Positions 45,877 to 57,718 of a stretch of 64,000 bases of DNA are shown here, piece after piece. The DNA comes from Streptococcus mitis (GTDB taxonomy: Bacteria; Bacillota; Bacilli; Lactobacillales; Streptococcaceae). The notes under the pieces were generated by a model. It was not told the DNA's origin. It ran no database searches and saw only the letters and a list, made by a program, of their open reading frames with translations. Location: contig NZ_CP067992.1 of the NCBI RefSeq assembly GCF_016658865.1, positions 1,569,001 to 1,633,000 of the forward strand, written 5' to 3'. How positions within the stretch are numbered: the stretch's first letter is position 1; each line of letters starts with the position of its first letter. A program made the position numbers and the translations under genes.

Positions 45877-47790
45877 TTAATCACGAGAATTTTCGTGGTT
45901 TCCTTCACTATTTGGTTGAGTCGGAGTAGGAACCGTTCCTTGTTGATTTCCTTGATGGCCACCTTGTTGATTCCCTTGATTTGGAGTAGTAGGTGAACCT
46001 TGGTTACCACGTGGAACTGACGTTGAAGAGGAACTTGATGGTGGTGTTTTGGGTTTATAAATCGAAATTTTAATACGTGTGCTGGCTAAATCAATTTTTC
46101 CACCCGGTTTTGGACTTTGCTCTACAACAGTCTCCTCAGCTGTTCCTTCAGGAGCAGTAGACACTTCTACAACTTCGATATTAGCTTTTTTAATTCCATA
46201 TATCTCTGTAAGATTATTAACTGCAAATTCTCGAGTTGAACCAATATAACTTGGCATTGAAATAGAATTTACTTTTTTAGCAACAGTCAGAACTATTTGA
46301 GTTGCCTTGCTAAGATCATAGGTTGTTCCCTCCGGTAAACTTTGTTTCATGATTGTACCAGCTTCGATTTCGTTGGATTCTTCTTCCTCAATCATAATTA
46401 GATTTTCTGGAACCTTCTTGCCTTTCAATTCTGCCACTACATCACTAGATTTTCGTCCAAGATAATTTCCAAGTTGGAAGGATTGCTGACCAGAAGACAC
46501 AATCAAATTAATTTTTGTTCCTTCTTTGCGTGTCGTACCGGCGTCAGGATCGGTACGAATAACACGACCTTCTTCAACCTTATCACTAGCCTCTGTTTTT
46601 TCTTCACCAACCTCAAAATTGGCTTTCTTAAGCGCTTCTTTAGCCTCAGCAACCGTCTGACCTGCCACCTTTGGAACGGCAATGGTAGCGGGCGTTCTAT
46701 ATAAAATCCATACCAAGGATGCCACAACTAACAAGAAGGTCGCAAATAAAATTGGATAACGTGCTTTCAGGCGACGCCGTTTGGTTGGCTTTGGACTAGG
46801 TACTGGTTTTTCTGTCTGATGAGGCTGGGGCTTAGATTGAGGTCTTCCCTCTTGTACCGGAGCTTTAGGAATAGAAGTCAGCGTACTTTGTGGAACTTTA
46901 GGAAGAGTTTTAGTATCTGCCTTAGTTGCATCGTCAAAGACCAGCTTTGGTTCATTACGACGATTATTAGATAAACTACTCGACAAGTCCACATACATCT
47001 CAGCGACTGATTTGTAGCGATCGGTCAATTTCTTGGCAGTTGCCTTGATAACAACATTTTCTAAAGCCTGAGGCACAGATGGATTTTCAGCTATAACCGA
47101 TGGCAGTGGTTTCTGGAAATGCTGGAGGGCGATGGTCACCGCACTATCCCCATCGTAAGGAATATGACCTGTCAGCATCTCATAGAAAATAATCCCCATG
47201 GCATAGATATCACTCTGCACAGTTGCTTTAGAACCACGCGCCTGCTCTGGAGACAAATAATGAACGGAACCTAGCATTGAGTTGGTCTGAGTCAGACTTG
47301 TCTCTGCAAAGGCTACTGCGATTCCAAAGTCTGTAACTTTGGCAGTCCCATCTGGGGTCAAAAGGATATTTTGCGGTTTCAAATCCCTGTGAACAATCCC
47401 TCGAGTATGGGCTAAGCGCATAGCCAGAAGGATTTGTCCCATGATTCGAATCGCTTCTTCATTTGAAAGAGGGTGATGTTCCTTGATATAGCGTTTGAGA
47501 TCTAACCCAGCAACATATTCCATTGCGAGATACTGTTGTCCCTCTTCTTCACCGATATCTGTAATCCGAACGATATGAGGATGGTCCAAATCTGCCATGG
47601 CTCTCGCTTCCCGCTGAAAACGAGCCACAGCAATCGGGTCTGTCTGGTAGTTGGTCCTCAGAACCTTTACTGCCACTTCTTCACCGTCCAAAATCAAATC
47701 CTTGGCCAAATAGACATCTGCCATGCCTCCTCGACCAATTTGTTTGATAATTCGATACCGCCCGGCAAAAATCTTGCCGATTTGGATCAT
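45877..47790 (-). CDS. stkP: serine/threonine protein kinase with three PASTA repeats
   Basis: 637 residues. An N-terminal Hanks-type kinase ([34 protein letters not shown]-type LSPEQARG) occupies about 1-275. One membrane helix ([18 protein letters not shown]) lies near 345, then three extracellular PASTA repeats (about 366-578) and a roughly 58-residue Ser/Gly/Asn/Gln-rich tail with GNQQG repeats. The pneumococcal StkP I know has four PASTA repeats and about 659 residues. It senses cell-wall state and coordinates division. It overlaps phpP by 4 nt. Confidence 0.93.
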   Translation of the reverse strand: MIQIGKIFAGRYRIIKQIGRGGMADVYLAKDLILDGEEVAVKVLRTNYQTDPIAVARFQREARAMADLDHPHIVRITDIGEEEGQQYLAMEYVAGLDLKRYIKEHHPLSNEEAIRIMGQILLAMRLAHTRGIVHRDLKPQNILLTPDGTAKVTDFGIAVAFAETSLTQTNSMLGSVHYLSPEQARGSKATVQSDIYAMGIIFYEMLTGHIPYDGDSAVTIALQHFQKPLPSVIAENPSVPQALENVVIKATAKKLTDRYKSVAEMYVDLSSSLSNNRRNEPKLVFDDATKADTKTLPKVPQSTLTSIPKAPVQEGRPQSKPQPHQTEKPVPSPKPTKRRRLKARYPILFATFLLVVASLVWILYRTPATIAVPKVAGQTVAEAKEALKKANFEVGEEKTEASDKVEEGRVIRTDPDAGTTRKEGTKINLIVSSGQQSFQLGNYLGRKSSDVVAELKGKKVPENLIMIEEEESNEIEAGTIMKQSLPEGTTYDLSKATQIVLTVAKKVNSISMPSYIGSTREFAVNNLTEIYGIKKANIEVVEVSTAPEGTAEETVVEQSPKPGGKIDLASTRIKISIYKPKTPPSSSSSTSVPRGNQGSPTTPNQGNQQGGHQGNQQGTVPTPTQPNSEGNHENSRD

Positions 47791-48527
47791 TCTGTTTCCT
47801 CCTCATTAACAGCAATAAGGGCAACTGTGATGTTATCTAAACCACCTGCATTGTTGGCAAAACGGATCAAGGTTGCTGCCTTATCTTCCAAAGAAATATC
47901 GCTGGTTACAATATCAGAAATCTCACTTCCTGAAATCATATTTGTCAAACCATCGCTATTGAGTAAGAGATAGTCCCCAGGCTCAAGGGTGATTATTCCA
48001 AAATCAGGCTGAATTTCATCTTTTTGACCAATAGATTGAGTAATAATATTTTTCTGTGGATGGCTAGCAGCTTCTTCAGGTGTCAATTGACCTGCCTTAA
48101 GCAATTCATTGACCAAAGAATGATCGCTCGTTAACTGGTGGTATTCTTCTCCACGAATCAAACCGATACGAGAATCCCCGATGTGGGCATAGATAGCCTG
48201 ATTATCAATAATGGCTACAGCCTCAAGGGTTGTTCCCATTCCTTTATAGGCTTCATTTTGTCCCAATTGGTTAATCCTTTGATTTTCAATCTCAAGGTTG
48301 TTAGCAAACCATTCACGCACTTCATTAACCGTATCGATTTGTGTATCAACCCAAGCTACACCCAGGTCTGTTACCGCCATCTCACTAGCGATATTCCCTG
48401 CGCGATGACCTCCCATACCATCAGCTAGGATAATCATGGTACGCCCAGCTCTATTGACATAGTGGTTGACATAGTCTTGGTTATTTGTTCGTTTCTGACC
48501 AACATCTGTTAATAATGAAATTTCCAT
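47787..48527 (-). CDS. phpP: PP2C-type serine/threonine phosphatase
   Basis: 246 residues. Metal-binding PPM motifs are [28 protein letters not shown] and LNSDGLTN, with DNITV near the end. It dephosphorylates StkP and its targets. It is translationally coupled to stkP and lies 14 nt after rsmB, in the conserved fmt-rsmB-phpP-stkP operon of Firmicutes. Confidence 0.95.
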   Translation of the reverse strand: MEISLLTDVGQKRTNNQDYVNHYVNRAGRTMIILADGMGGHRAGNIASEMAVTDLGVAWVDTQIDTVNEVREWFANNLEIENQRINQLGQNEAYKGMGTTLEAVAIIDNQAIYAHIGDSRIGLIRGEEYHQLTSDHSLVNELLKAGQLTPEEAASHPQKNIITQSIGQKDEIQPDFGIITLEPGDYLLLNSDGLTNMISGSEISDIVTSDISLEDKAATLIRFANNAGGLDNITVALIAVNEEETE

Positions 48528-48541
48528 GTGTTAGTTCCTTC

Positions 48542-49855
48542 CTAATCTGATATCTTGCGAAATTGACTGATGAAGAATCCATCACTTCCATACAATTCAG
48601 GGGTGATGAGGATACAGCCATCTTTCATGATATCCTTACATTCATGTTCTAGTTTCACCTGCTCAAATTCAGGATGACTTTCTAAAAATGCCTGTACGAC
48701 TTGAAAGTTCTCTTCTGAGACAATAGTACAGGTACTATAAGTTATTATACCACCTTTGCCTAGTGTTTGACAAACACTACCTAATATTTCTAGCTGAATT
48801 TCCTGTAAGGATGCGAAATCTGCCGTTTCTTTATTGTATTTGATATCAGGTTTCCGGCGTAGAAGACCGATTCCTGAACAGGGAGCATCCACTAAAATCT
48901 TGTCAAAGGAATTCTGACCAAAAAACTCATGCACCTTTCTGGCATCCAATTTTTGCGTTTGAACCCGTTCTGCGACCCCCAAACGTTGGGCATTTTCTTG
49001 AATTAAGTCCAACTTATGGTCGTACAAGTCCAGAGCAGTAACCTGACCTGTTGTGAGATAAGAAGCTATATGGGCTGTTTTTCCACCCGGAGCCGCACAG
49101 GCATCTAGAACCTGCTCATCACCTTGTAAATCAAGCGTCGGAGCAACAAGCTGACTGGACTCGTCTTGAATGGTAATAGCTCCCTCCGCAAACAAATCAT
49201 GGCCTGCAAAGTGCCCCTGCTCCTTAACCAAACCAGAAGGAGACAAGGATGAATCACTGGCCTCCAACAAGGCTTGGATTTCCTCTTTTCGTCCTAGGTC
49301 TGTCACACGAATACTGGCCTTGTTGCGCACCAAAAGACTTTCAAAAATGGTTTGTGCTCTCTCTTCTCCATATTCTTCCTTGAGCTTAGCAACGAGCCAA
49401 ACCGGAAGGGAATATGCAATGGAGTCACGCTTGTTTTTTCGTTTGATGCTGGTGATATCTGGCCATCCTTCACGCAAGATACGACGAAGGACGGCGTTGA
49501 CCAATTTTTCACTGCCTTTTTTACGAACTTTGGCCAATTCCACTGCTTCATTGACCACAGCATGATCTGGAATCTTGTCCAAATAACGGAGCTGGTAGAC
49601 ACTAACAAGAAGAAGGACATAAAGCCAACTGTCTAACTGGTCTCTGTCTTCGATAAAGTGGGATAGGTACCATTCCAGAGTCAGTTTACGGGCTACCGTT
49701 CCATAGACTAGCTCGGTCACCAATCCCTTGTCTGCTACAGAGAGCTGACTTCCCTTAAGATGCTTATTTAAAGCGATGTTTGAGTATGCTTGATTGATAA
49801 AGACATCCTCTAATACTGCTAGGGCTAAACTTCTAGCCGTTTCTACTTTAGTCAC
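48542..49855 (-). CDS. rsmB: 16S rRNA (cytosine-967 C5) methyltransferase
   Basis: 437 residues from GTG 49855; a TTG one codon earlier is equally open, and GGAG sits 9 nt before the GTG. An N-terminal NusB-like helical domain is followed by a Sun/Fmu methyltransferase with [29 protein letters not shown] (catalytic Cys) and YSTCTI. It overlaps the fmt stop by 8 nt. Pneumococcal literature calls it sunL. Confidence 0.93.
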   Translation of the reverse strand: MTKVETARSLALAVLEDVFINQAYSNIALNKHLKGSQLSVADKGLVTELVYGTVARKLTLEWYLSHFIEDRDQLDSWLYVLLLVSVYQLRYLDKIPDHAVVNEAVELAKVRKKGSEKLVNAVLRRILREGWPDITSIKRKNKRDSIAYSLPVWLVAKLKEEYGEERAQTIFESLLVRNKASIRVTDLGRKEEIQALLEASDSSLSPSGLVKEQGHFAGHDLFAEGAITIQDESSQLVAPTLDLQGDEQVLDACAAPGGKTAHIASYLTTGQVTALDLYDHKLDLIQENAQRLGVAERVQTQKLDARKVHEFFGQNSFDKILVDAPCSGIGLLRRKPDIKYNKETADFASLQEIQLEILGSVCQTLGKGGIITYSTCTIVSEENFQVVQAFLESHPEFEQVKLEHECKDIMKDGCILITPELYGSDGFFISQFRKISD

Positions 49856-50783
49856 CAAATCGTTCTCCTACAGTCAATGTACGTCCAACTCCATTGAGGA
49901 AGGATGCAATGTCCATCTTAGGTTTACCAGCTGGCTGCACTTGTTTGAGGGACAGAGCTCCTTCTGCTGTTGCGACAATCAATTCTTTCTTACCAATTGA
50001 GAGGATCTCACCTGGATTTCCCTGACCTTCTACTGGTAGGGCTTCATAAATCTTAAAGCGGTCGCCCTTATGGAATGTATGGGCAACAGGCCACGGGTTC
50101 ATGCCACGGATTTGGTTAAAGAGTTGACGATTGCTTTTATTCCAGTCCAGTTTTTCTTCCTCTGGCTTGATATTTGGCGAGAAAGTAACCTGACTTGGAT
50201 CCTGCGGTTCAGGTTTGATGTCACCAGCAATATAGGCAGGCAAAGTGTCCAAAAGCAAATCACGACCAACGACAGCTAATTTCTCAAATAAGGTACCGAC
50301 ATTATCCTCATCTGTGATAGGAATGCTACGACGAGAAATCATATCTCCTGCATCCATTTCCTTGACCATTTCCATAATGGTCACACCAGCTTCCTCATCC
50401 CCTTGAATCAAGGCATAATGGATAGGCGCACCACCACGGTGTTTTGGAAGAAGGGAAGCGTGAACATTGACCGCAAAATCCATGCTATCAAGGAGTTTAC
50501 TTGGGAGAAACTGCCCAAAAGCAGCAGTCACAATTCCATCCGCTCCAAGTTTCATAAGAGATTCCATCTCTGGACTTCCAGATAATTTTTCGGGTTGGTA
50601 GATAGGGAGTCCAGCTTCCTTGGCAGCCTGCTTGACTGGGGGCTCTTGGATTACTTTTTTACGGCCGACAGCACGGTCTGGCTGGGTTACAATGGCTAGA
50701 ATTTCGTAACGGTCATCTGTCAAAAGTCCTTTTAAGACTGTTGCTGAAAAGTCGGGAGTTCCCATAAAGATTAGTTTTGTCAT
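49848..50783 (-). CDS. fmt: methionyl-tRNA formyltransferase
   Basis: 311 residues. The formyl-THF site shows FMGTPDFSA at the N-terminus, [14 protein letters not shown] near 110, and the catalytic Asp in [11 protein letters not shown]. It formylates initiator Met-tRNA. It lies 12 nt downstream of priA with AGAAGGAGA before the ATG. Confidence 0.95.
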   Translation of the reverse strand: MTKLIFMGTPDFSATVLKGLLTDDRYEILAIVTQPDRAVGRKKVIQEPPVKQAAKEAGLPIYQPEKLSGSPEMESLMKLGADGIVTAAFGQFLPSKLLDSMDFAVNVHASLLPKHRGGAPIHYALIQGDEEAGVTIMEMVKEMDAGDMISRRSIPITDEDNVGTLFEKLAVVGRDLLLDTLPAYIAGDIKPEPQDPSQVTFSPNIKPEEEKLDWNKSNRQLFNQIRGMNPWPVAHTFHKGDRFKIYEALPVEGQGNPGEILSIGKKELIVATAEGALSLKQVQPAGKPKMDIASFLNGVGRTLTVGERFGD

Positions 50784-50795
50784 ATCTTCTCCTTC

Positions 50796-53192
50796 TTATA
50801 AAAATTGCTGTGGCTCATGGTCAATGCTGAGACGGAGCTCACTATTTTCCCGTTCTTGAGTCAAGGCCAGAACCTGATTTAGAGTCGGCCCCAGCTCATC
50901 TTCTAAACGGTATTTAATCAAAATTTGGTAATGATAGAGGTTGTGGGTACGAGCAATGGGTTTGGGCGTTGGCCCAAGGATGTCACTGGTTTCAGACAAG
51001 CCTGACCGCAAAATGTTCATGACTTCATAGGCACGTTTGACCACCTCTTCTTCTTTCTTGTGAGAAAGGGTAATGCCAATTGTGAAATAGTAAGGTGGAT
51101 AACCAAGTTGTCGTCTGATTCCCATTTCATAGGCATAAAAACCTTCGTAGTCCTGTTCCTTGGCAAATCGAATAGCATAGTGTTGCGGATTGTAGGACTG
51201 GATCAAGACCTGACCTGCTTTTTCAGCCCGACCTGCCCGACCTGCCACCTGAGTCAAGAGCTGGAAGGTTCTCTCAGAAGAACGGAAATCAGGCAAATTC
51301 AAGGCCGTATCCGCATTGAGAACTCCGACTAAGGTCACATTTGGAAAATCCAAACCCTTGGCAATCATTTGTGTGCCAAGTAAGATATCCACTTCCCCTC
51401 GTCCAAACTGGTCAAGTAGAGCTTGATGACTGCCTTTCTTACGGGTCGTATCCACATCCATGCGCAGAATACGTGCCTGAGGAAAAAGCTCTGCTAGCTC
51501 GTCATAAGCCTTCTGGGTTCCTGTCCCATAGTAACGAATACTTCGACTCTTACAGTTAGGACAGACCTGAGGAATGTCCTTTGAAAAACCACAATAATGG
51601 CAGTTCATGGTCTTGGTATCCATGTGCAAGGTCAAGGAAATGTCACAGTTGGGACAAGTATCTACCGTCCCACACTCCCGACACATGACAAAGCTAGAAT
51701 AACCACGGCGATTGAGCATGAGAACCACCTGCTCTTTTCTAGCCAGACGGTCTTGGATGGCTTCTAGCAAAGGTGGCGTAAAGTTTGACGTCTCATTTTG
51801 TCCGATATAGTCCCGAAAATCAATCACTTGAACCTCAGGAATGGTAGCCAAAGGATTGGCACGTTGGGTCAGACGTAGGTGTTGATAGACACCTTTGCCA
51901 GCACGCGCCCGGCTCTCTAAGCTCGGCGTTGCAGACCCAAGCACCAGAGCCGCTTGATTATACTGGGCCCGTAAAATAGCCACTTCTCTGGCATGGTAAC
52001 GAGGATTACTATCCTGCTTATAAGTTGCTTCATGCTCTTCATCGATAATCATGACACCTAGATTTTTCAGCGGAGCAAAGATGGCAGATCTGGCACCCAC
52101 AACAACTTGAGCATCTCCTCGTTCCACCTTGCGCCATTCGTCGTACTTTTCACCATTGGACAGGCCTGAGTGAAGGATGGCCACTTTCTCACCAAAACGG
52201 GCAATAAAACGCTCCGTCATCTGTGGAGTCAAGGAAATCTCAGGCACCAGCAAAATAGCTGTCTTGCCCTTGTCCAAGGCCCCTTGGATAATCTGCAAGT
52301 AAACCTCCGTCTTCCCACTTCCTGTAATCCCTTGAAGGAGGAAGGGAGGCTGGTGACTGCCAATCGCACTCACAACCGCATCACGCGCCTGCCTTTGCTC
52401 TGGATTCAACTCCAAAGGCTGACTTGCTTCAATGCCTTCAAAATAAGCAGCCGAGCGTTGCACTTCCTTTTGGACTATGGTCACAGCACCTTGTTCCACA
52501 AAAAAGTTGACTTGCTCCCGCGAATAGAAATCTAGCAAACTAGCCAAGGAAGCGCTCTCAGGATGAGACAGCAGATAGTCTCTCAGTTCTAACTTTTTCT
52601 TGGCGCGTGTAGAAATCTCTACACCTTCTAATTGAGCAAGGTCTACCTCATACCAAGACTGGGTCTTAACCTTCTTTTGATCAATTGCCTGGTATTCCAG
52701 ACCAAGCAGTCCTTTTCTAGTCAAACGCATCATTTCGGCTTGTTTGGCAAGGTCTAGTGAAGAAAAGGCAAGCGAATCCTCTGAACCAAACAAGCGCTCT
52801 CGGTCTGCCTGACTCAGACCTGCCAGAGGATAGAGAATCTTATCATAGCTGGAGTTCAGAAATCCCGGTAACATAGCCTTGAGGATGGAGATTTTATAGG
52901 AGAAGACGGACTTGCGGAGCTCTTCAGCTAGCCAGAGTTGTTCTTGCGTGAGAACAGGAGAAAAATCCAGCACCTCTGCAATATCTTTTAAATCCTGCTC
53001 CATCTCTCCTTCGTCTGATTGAGACTCCAAACCAAGAACAATCCCTTGAATCAGGCGATTGCCCTTACCAAAAGGCACATGAACCCGCATCCCAACTTCC
53101 AGCATTCCCAGAAACTCCTCAGGAATCCTGTAACTATAGGGCTGGTCCGTCTGCATCAAGGGCACATCTACAATAATCTTGGCTATAGCCAT
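50796..53192 (-). CDS. priA: primosomal replication restart helicase PriA
   Basis: 798 residues. The N-terminal DNA-binding domain is followed by helicase motifs (GITGSGKTEVYL, IIDEEHEATYKQ, LGSATPSLES) and a zinc-binding region with CRECGTVDTCPNCD and CHYCG pairs. It reloads the replisome at stalled forks. Length and motif order are normal. GGAGGTGAG precedes the start. Confidence 0.95.
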   Translation of the reverse strand: MAIAKIIVDVPLMQTDQPYSYRIPEEFLGMLEVGMRVHVPFGKGNRLIQGIVLGLESQSDEGEMEQDLKDIAEVLDFSPVLTQEQLWLAEELRKSVFSYKISILKAMLPGFLNSSYDKILYPLAGLSQADRERLFGSEDSLAFSSLDLAKQAEMMRLTRKGLLGLEYQAIDQKKVKTQSWYEVDLAQLEGVEISTRAKKKLELRDYLLSHPESASLASLLDFYSREQVNFFVEQGAVTIVQKEVQRSAAYFEGIEASQPLELNPEQRQARDAVVSAIGSHQPPFLLQGITGSGKTEVYLQIIQGALDKGKTAILLVPEISLTPQMTERFIARFGEKVAILHSGLSNGEKYDEWRKVERGDAQVVVGARSAIFAPLKNLGVMIIDEEHEATYKQDSNPRYHAREVAILRAQYNQAALVLGSATPSLESRARAGKGVYQHLRLTQRANPLATIPEVQVIDFRDYIGQNETSNFTPPLLEAIQDRLARKEQVVLMLNRRGYSSFVMCRECGTVDTCPNCDISLTLHMDTKTMNCHYCGFSKDIPQVCPNCKSRSIRYYGTGTQKAYDELAELFPQARILRMDVDTTRKKGSHQALLDQFGRGEVDILLGTQMIAKGLDFPNVTLVGVLNADTALNLPDFRSSERTFQLLTQVAGRAGRAEKAGQVLIQSYNPQHYAIRFAKEQDYEGFYAYEMGIRRQLGYPPYYFTIGITLSHKKEEEVVKRAYEVMNILRSGLSETSDILGPTPKPIARTHNLYHYQILIKYRLEDELGPTLNQVLALTQERENSELRLSIDHEPQQFL

Positions 53193-53257
53193 CTTCTCAC
53201 CTCCTCCTTGTCAGTACATTCTTGCAATAGAAAAAATAAGATTGAGTCCCCCCAACC

Positions 53258-53572
53258 TTAAATTTTTTCACCATCTTCTTTTTCTTTAGCGATTTGCTCT
53301 TTGATTTTCTTTTCTTCTTCTTCTTTGCGACGTTTTTCTTCTTCGATACGGCGACGCACTGCTTCACGTTTTCCTTCTGGATCTGGGTGAATTGTTACGT
53401 TTCCTGATTCGATTTCTTCTAAAGCGCGAAGAGTTGATTTTTCAGACTTGAAACCTTGAGTTGCTGGCGCACCTGCTTCCAATTCGTGGGCACGTTTTGC
53501 TTCCAAGATTACGAGTGAATATTTTGATGGAACCTTGTCAAGCAGGGTATCAATAGAGGGTTTTAACATCAT
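53258..53572 (-). CDS. rpoZ: RNA polymerase omega subunit
   Basis: 104 residues. The omega signature is [19 protein letters not shown], then AKRAHELE and [12 protein letters not shown]. The C-terminal third is a charged Glu/Lys coiled coil typical of streptococcal omega. It is 24 nt downstream of gmk, the conserved gmk-rpoZ-priA order. Confidence 0.94.
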
Positions 53573-53596
53573 TTGCTTGTACCTATTTTCTAAATT

Positions 53597-54238
<642 letters not shown>

Positions 54239-54326
54239 TCAGTCTGTAAAAATAAAATAAGATTTCCCTTCAGATAGTAGCAATTAGCGCAAACTATCCT
54301 TCTACAGTCTTTCTATCTAGTGTAAC

Positions 54327-54353
54327 AAAAAAGCAGTAATTTTTCAACTGCTC
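54327..54353 (-). terminator. terminator-like hairpin upstream of gmk
   Basis: AGCAGT / ACTGCT stem followed by TTTTTTG on the minus strand. It faces leftward and may once have ended the rny transcript, before the gene at 54468 came to lie between them. Confidence 0.6.
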
Positions 54354-54407
54354 TTTCTTATTTATTTAGCATAAACTGTTAGTTTACAATACTTTACTAC
54401 TAAAAAG

Positions 54408-54436
54408 TCTTGAAATTTTATTCTATTTAAGAGATA
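54408..54436 (+). promoter_or_regulatory. promoter of the Jag_N-type membrane protein gene
   Basis: -35 TTGAAA (54408-54413), 17-bp spacer, -10 GATAAT (54431-54436), then AAAAGGAGA before the ATG at 54468. Confidence 0.75.
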
Positions 54437-54467
54437 ATAAAACTACTAATATAAAAAGGAGAAGTTT

Positions 54468-55295
54468 ATGGGAAATTATAAAGGAAAAAATGTTGATGAA
54501 GCGATTGAAAATGGCTTATCTGAACTCAATCTCAAAAAAAATGAGGTTAAAATCAATATTATTGAAGAAGGAAGTGCTGGAGTATTTGGTTTTTTTGAAA
54601 AAGAAGCTGAGGTTGAAATCACACCATTAAGCCCAATGGAACTGAAAATAAAAAAATTAATTCCATATTTAATTGGTGCAGGTGTAATATTTTTTATTCT
54701 TCTACTAATTCTAATTGGAGTAAACTCAGATAAGTCGTCTACTGTTTCTACCCCTTCCTCTACACAAACTAGCTCTACTGTTGAAAAATCCATCGAAAAA
54801 ACAAGTGAGCCATCATCTACATCACAAAATTCTACATCTATTTCATCTAGTTCAACTAGCAACTCATCAAGCTCTACCGAATCCTCATCGACAAGCCCAT
54901 CACAATCAGCTGTCATCACGACTGAAAACAATGATGATTTTAAGGCACTATTGCAGTCTAAAGATTCAAGTACCGTAATAAATTTTATTCAAAAATATAA
55001 AGGTCAAATCATCGAATTTGATGGACACATAGCAGATATTGCACACTATAAAAATTACAAAACAAAATTCGACATACTTATTCATGGTGGAAATTACTTA
55101 GGAGAAGAACAAGCACCTTCGGGACCAAACTTTAAATTTGTAAATATAACAACAGTTTCAAACTCAGCTTTCAACTCTTTTAATGGCGAAAATATTTCTA
55201 AAGGACAAAATGTACGTATAAAAGCACAAATTGGAAACTATAACTCCACTCAAGACTTAGTCTATCTATCTCCAATTGAGGTTTCACCTCGCTGA
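54468..55295 (+). CDS. Jag_N domain, membrane helix and DUF4839-like domain protein
   Basis: 275 residues in three parts. Residues 1-55 resemble the Jag N-terminal domain (GKNVDEAIENGLSELNL, then GSAGVFGFFEKEAEVEI), normally found on the RNA-binding protein Jag/KhpB. A membrane helix follows near 63-83 (LIGAGVIFFILLLILIGV), then a Ser/Thr-rich linker to about 150. The C-terminal domain has IEFDGHIADI and an OB-like pattern resembling DUF4839. It lies on the opposite strand to its neighbours with its own promoter and terminator, so it is an insertion between rny and gmk. Function unknown. Confidence 0.72.
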   Translation: MGNYKGKNVDEAIENGLSELNLKKNEVKINIIEEGSAGVFGFFEKEAEVEITPLSPMELKIKKLIPYLIGAGVIFFILLLILIGVNSDKSSTVSTPSSTQTSSTVEKSIEKTSEPSSTSQNSTSISSSSTSNSSSSTESSSTSPSQSAVITTENNDDFKALLQSKDSSTVINFIQKYKGQIIEFDGHIADIAHYKNYKTKFDILIHGGNYLGEEQAPSGPNFKFVNITTVSNSAFNSFNGENISKGQNVRIKAQIGNYNSTQDLVYLSPIEVSPR

Positions 55296-55326
55296 TATAA
55301 CTAATTATATCAAATAATTTATTCAA

Positions 55327-55364
55327 AAAACTGAAGTCAGATTCTCTTCTGACCTCAGTTTTTT
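55327..55364. terminator. convergent terminator, Jag_N gene and rny
   Basis: AAAACTGA-AGTCAGA / TCTGACC-TCAGTTTT stem with A and T runs, between two convergent genes. Confidence 0.85.
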
Positions 55365-55365
55365 A

Positions 55366-56979
55366 TTATTTAGCATAATCTACTGCACGAAGCTCGCGAA
55401 TCACGGTTACCTTGATATTTCCTGGGTAATCGAGATTGTTTTCAATTTTCTCACGAACTTTGTGAGCCAAGATTGTGACTTTGTCGTCCTTGATTTGTCC
55501 TGGATTGACCATGATACGGATTTCACGTCCTGCTTGAAGGGCAAAGCTATTTTGTACCCCTTCAAAGCCGTTAGCAATTTCTTCCAAATCATGAAGACGC
55601 TTGATGTAGCTTTCAAGAGACTCACTACGAGCACCTGGACGAGCCGCACTCAAGGCATCTGCTGCAGCAACAATCACTGCAATCACGCTTTCTGGTTCGA
55701 CATCACCGTGGTGACTAGCAATCGTATTCACTACAACTGGATGTTCCTTGTACTTACGTGCCAATTCCATACCGATTTCAACGTGGCTACCTTCAACCTC
55801 GCGGTCAATGGCTTTTCCGATATCGTGAAGGAATCCAGCACGACGGGCAAGAGCCGCATTCTCACCAAGTTCACTGGCCATAATACCAGCCAATTTAGCA
55901 ACCTCAATCGAATGACGCAAGACATTTTGTCCATATGAAGTACGGAACTGCAAACGTCCCATAATCTTCATCAAATCTGGATGAAGGTTCGGCGCACCAA
56001 TCTCATAGGCTGCTGCCTCACCGTATTCACGGATCTTATTGTCAATCTCTTGACGGTTTTTCTCAACCAACTCTTCGATGCGAGCTGGATGAATACGACC
56101 ATCTTTGAGCAACATTTCCATGGTCATACGGGCAATCTCACGACGGATTGGGTCAAAACCTGACAAGGTCACCACTTCTGGCGTATCGTCGATAATCACA
56201 TCGACCCCTGTCAAGCTTTCAAAAGTACGAATATTACGACCTTCACGACCAATAATGCGTCCCTTCATAGTATCATCTGGCAGATGAACTGTTGAGTTTG
56301 TTGACTCCGCTACATATTCACCAGCGATACGTTGCATTGCTTGAACCAGAATGTCCTTGGCCATTTTGTCAGAACGTTCCTTGACCTCTTGCTCAGCTTC
56401 GCGAATGCGGCTAGCAATCTCCTTGGTCAAGTTCTCCTCTGTCTGAGCCAAGATAATATCTCGTGCTTCTGCCTGAGACAGGGCACCAATACGCTCTAGT
56501 TCTGCTTCTTTTTGTCTTTCGACTTCCTCTAATTGCTCTTCACGCGCATCAAGGTTTTTCGCTCTATCAGAAATACTTTGTTCTTTTTGTTCAAGTGTTT
56601 GTTCTTTACTCGTCAAATTGTCGTCCTTACGGTCAAGGCTAGTAGCTCTCTCTGTCAAACGACTTTCGATTTGTTTGAGTTCTTGACGTTCTGATTTGAA
56701 TTCAGCGTCCACTTCTTCACGGTATTTTCTGGCTTCTTCTTTGGCCTCCAATAGTGCTTCTTTTTTAAGAGACTTGCTTTCACGTTTAGCTTCATTAATA
56801 AGTAAATCCGCTTCACGCTCAGCTTGTCCACGTAAATTAGTTGCTTCTTGTTCAGCATTTAAAAGCATCAACTCCGCAGCTTCCTGAGATGATTTCATCT
56901 TAGCTGAGATGCTGACATATCCAATGACTAAACCAATGATGACGGCAAAAACAGCAATCGCAAGCGACATGATTTCCAT
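55366..56979 (-). CDS. rny: ribonuclease Y
   Basis: 537 residues. An N-terminal membrane anchor ([16 protein letters not shown]) leads to a long Glu/Lys/Gln coiled coil (about 25-190). The KH domain shows [14 protein letters not shown] and the HD domain [12 protein letters not shown] with HHGDVEPES. It starts decay of many mRNAs at the membrane. Normal length and order. GAGG lies 7 nt before the ATG. Confidence 0.95.
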   Translation of the reverse strand: MEIMSLAIAVFAVIIGLVIGYVSISAKMKSSQEAAELMLLNAEQEATNLRGQAEREADLLINEAKRESKSLKKEALLEAKEEARKYREEVDAEFKSERQELKQIESRLTERATSLDRKDDNLTSKEQTLEQKEQSISDRAKNLDAREEQLEEVERQKEAELERIGALSQAEARDIILAQTEENLTKEIASRIREAEQEVKERSDKMAKDILVQAMQRIAGEYVAESTNSTVHLPDDTMKGRIIGREGRNIRTFESLTGVDVIIDDTPEVVTLSGFDPIRREIARMTMEMLLKDGRIHPARIEELVEKNRQEIDNKIREYGEAAAYEIGAPNLHPDLMKIMGRLQFRTSYGQNVLRHSIEVAKLAGIMASELGENAALARRAGFLHDIGKAIDREVEGSHVEIGMELARKYKEHPVVVNTIASHHGDVEPESVIAVIVAAADALSAARPGARSESLESYIKRLHDLEEIANGFEGVQNSFALQAGREIRIMVNPGQIKDDKVTILAHKVREKIENNLDYPGNIKVTVIRELRAVDYAK

Positions 56980-57169
56980 GTTTTTACCTCATTTTATTAT
57001 TATTTCGAATGACATACATTCTTTTACATTCTACCATAAAAAAGTGATTTTCACAAACCTAAAATAGAATATGTTTTGGGGAATTTGGAACGCATTTGCC
57101 AAAATAAACTTGTTATTTAGAAATAGTAGTTTAGTAGAGACTTGAGAAAAAGCCTGCTTTTCAGTAGAC

Positions 57170-57424
57170 TTAGTAATGATCTTTGAAAGACAAGAAAGCC
57201 ACGCTATCTCCATCCATCATATAAATCAATCGATTTTCTGCATCAATACGACGTGACCAAGCTCCTTGGTAGTCATACTTGAGTGGTTCTGGTTTTCCTA
57301 TTCCTGTAAACGGATTACGTTGAATATCCTTGATTATCTTGTTGATTCTTTTGAGTGTTTTCTTGTCTTGAGTTTGCCAGTAGCAATAATCTGCCCAGGC
57401 ATCTTCTGTAAACTTGAGTAGCAT
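57170..57424 (-). CDS. yoeB: YoeB-family mRNA interferase toxin
   Basis: 84 residues, full length. The YoeB fold is marked by FTEDAWADYCYWQTQDKK, KPEPLKYDYQGAWSRRID, NRLIYMM and the C-terminal FKDHY. The catalytic Glu (KPEPLK), Arg (NRLIY) and penultimate-region His (DHY) are all present, so it looks active. It cleaves mRNA on the ribosome. It starts 3 nt after the YefM stop. Confidence 0.93.
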   Translation of the reverse strand: MLLKFTEDAWADYCYWQTQDKKTLKRINKIIKDIQRNPFTGIGKPEPLKYDYQGAWSRRIDAENRLIYMMDGDSVAFLSFKDHY

Positions 57425-57427
57425 TCC

Positions 57428-57682
57428 TCACTCCTCAATAACATGGATCTGAGTGCTTCCAGCACGGACTTGAGCCATTCCTCGCAAGACCTTGTCTGAT
57501 AACTCCTTGTTTTGAGCAATTCTCAAAGTTTCCTGAATGCTATCCCACTCGCTCTTTGAAAGGACTACAATGTCCTCGTCTGGATTTTTATTGACCACCG
57601 TTAAAGGTTCAAATTCATCATTTACCTTCTTCATGTAATCTTTTAAATGATTTCGGAATGTTGAGTAAAGAACTGCTTCCAT
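57428..57682 (-). CDS. yefM: YefM-family antitoxin
   Basis: 84 residues from ATG 57682 (MEAVLYSTFR), with GAGG 7 nt upstream; the open frame reaches 13 codons further but crosses the ribosome site. The PhD/YefM N-terminal DNA-binding domain (RNHLKDYMKKVNDEFEP and VVLSKSEWDSI) is followed by the toxin-binding tail. Complete yefM-yoeB pair in the genomic position found in pneumococcus, next to rny and tmcAL. Confidence 0.93.
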   Translation of the reverse strand: MEAVLYSTFRNHLKDYMKKVNDEFEPLTVVNKNPDEDIVVLSKSEWDSIQETLRIAQNKELSDKVLRGMAQVRAGSTQIHVIEE

Positions 57683-57712
57683 AACCATACCTCGTTTTAC
57701 CTCTTTTCCACT

Positions 57713-57718
57713 ATTATA
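57713..57718 (-). promoter_or_regulatory. -10 of the yefM-yoeB promoter
   Basis: TATAAT on the minus strand, about 30 nt before the yefM start. No BOX element is present upstream, although one has been described at the pneumococcal locus. Confidence 0.55.
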
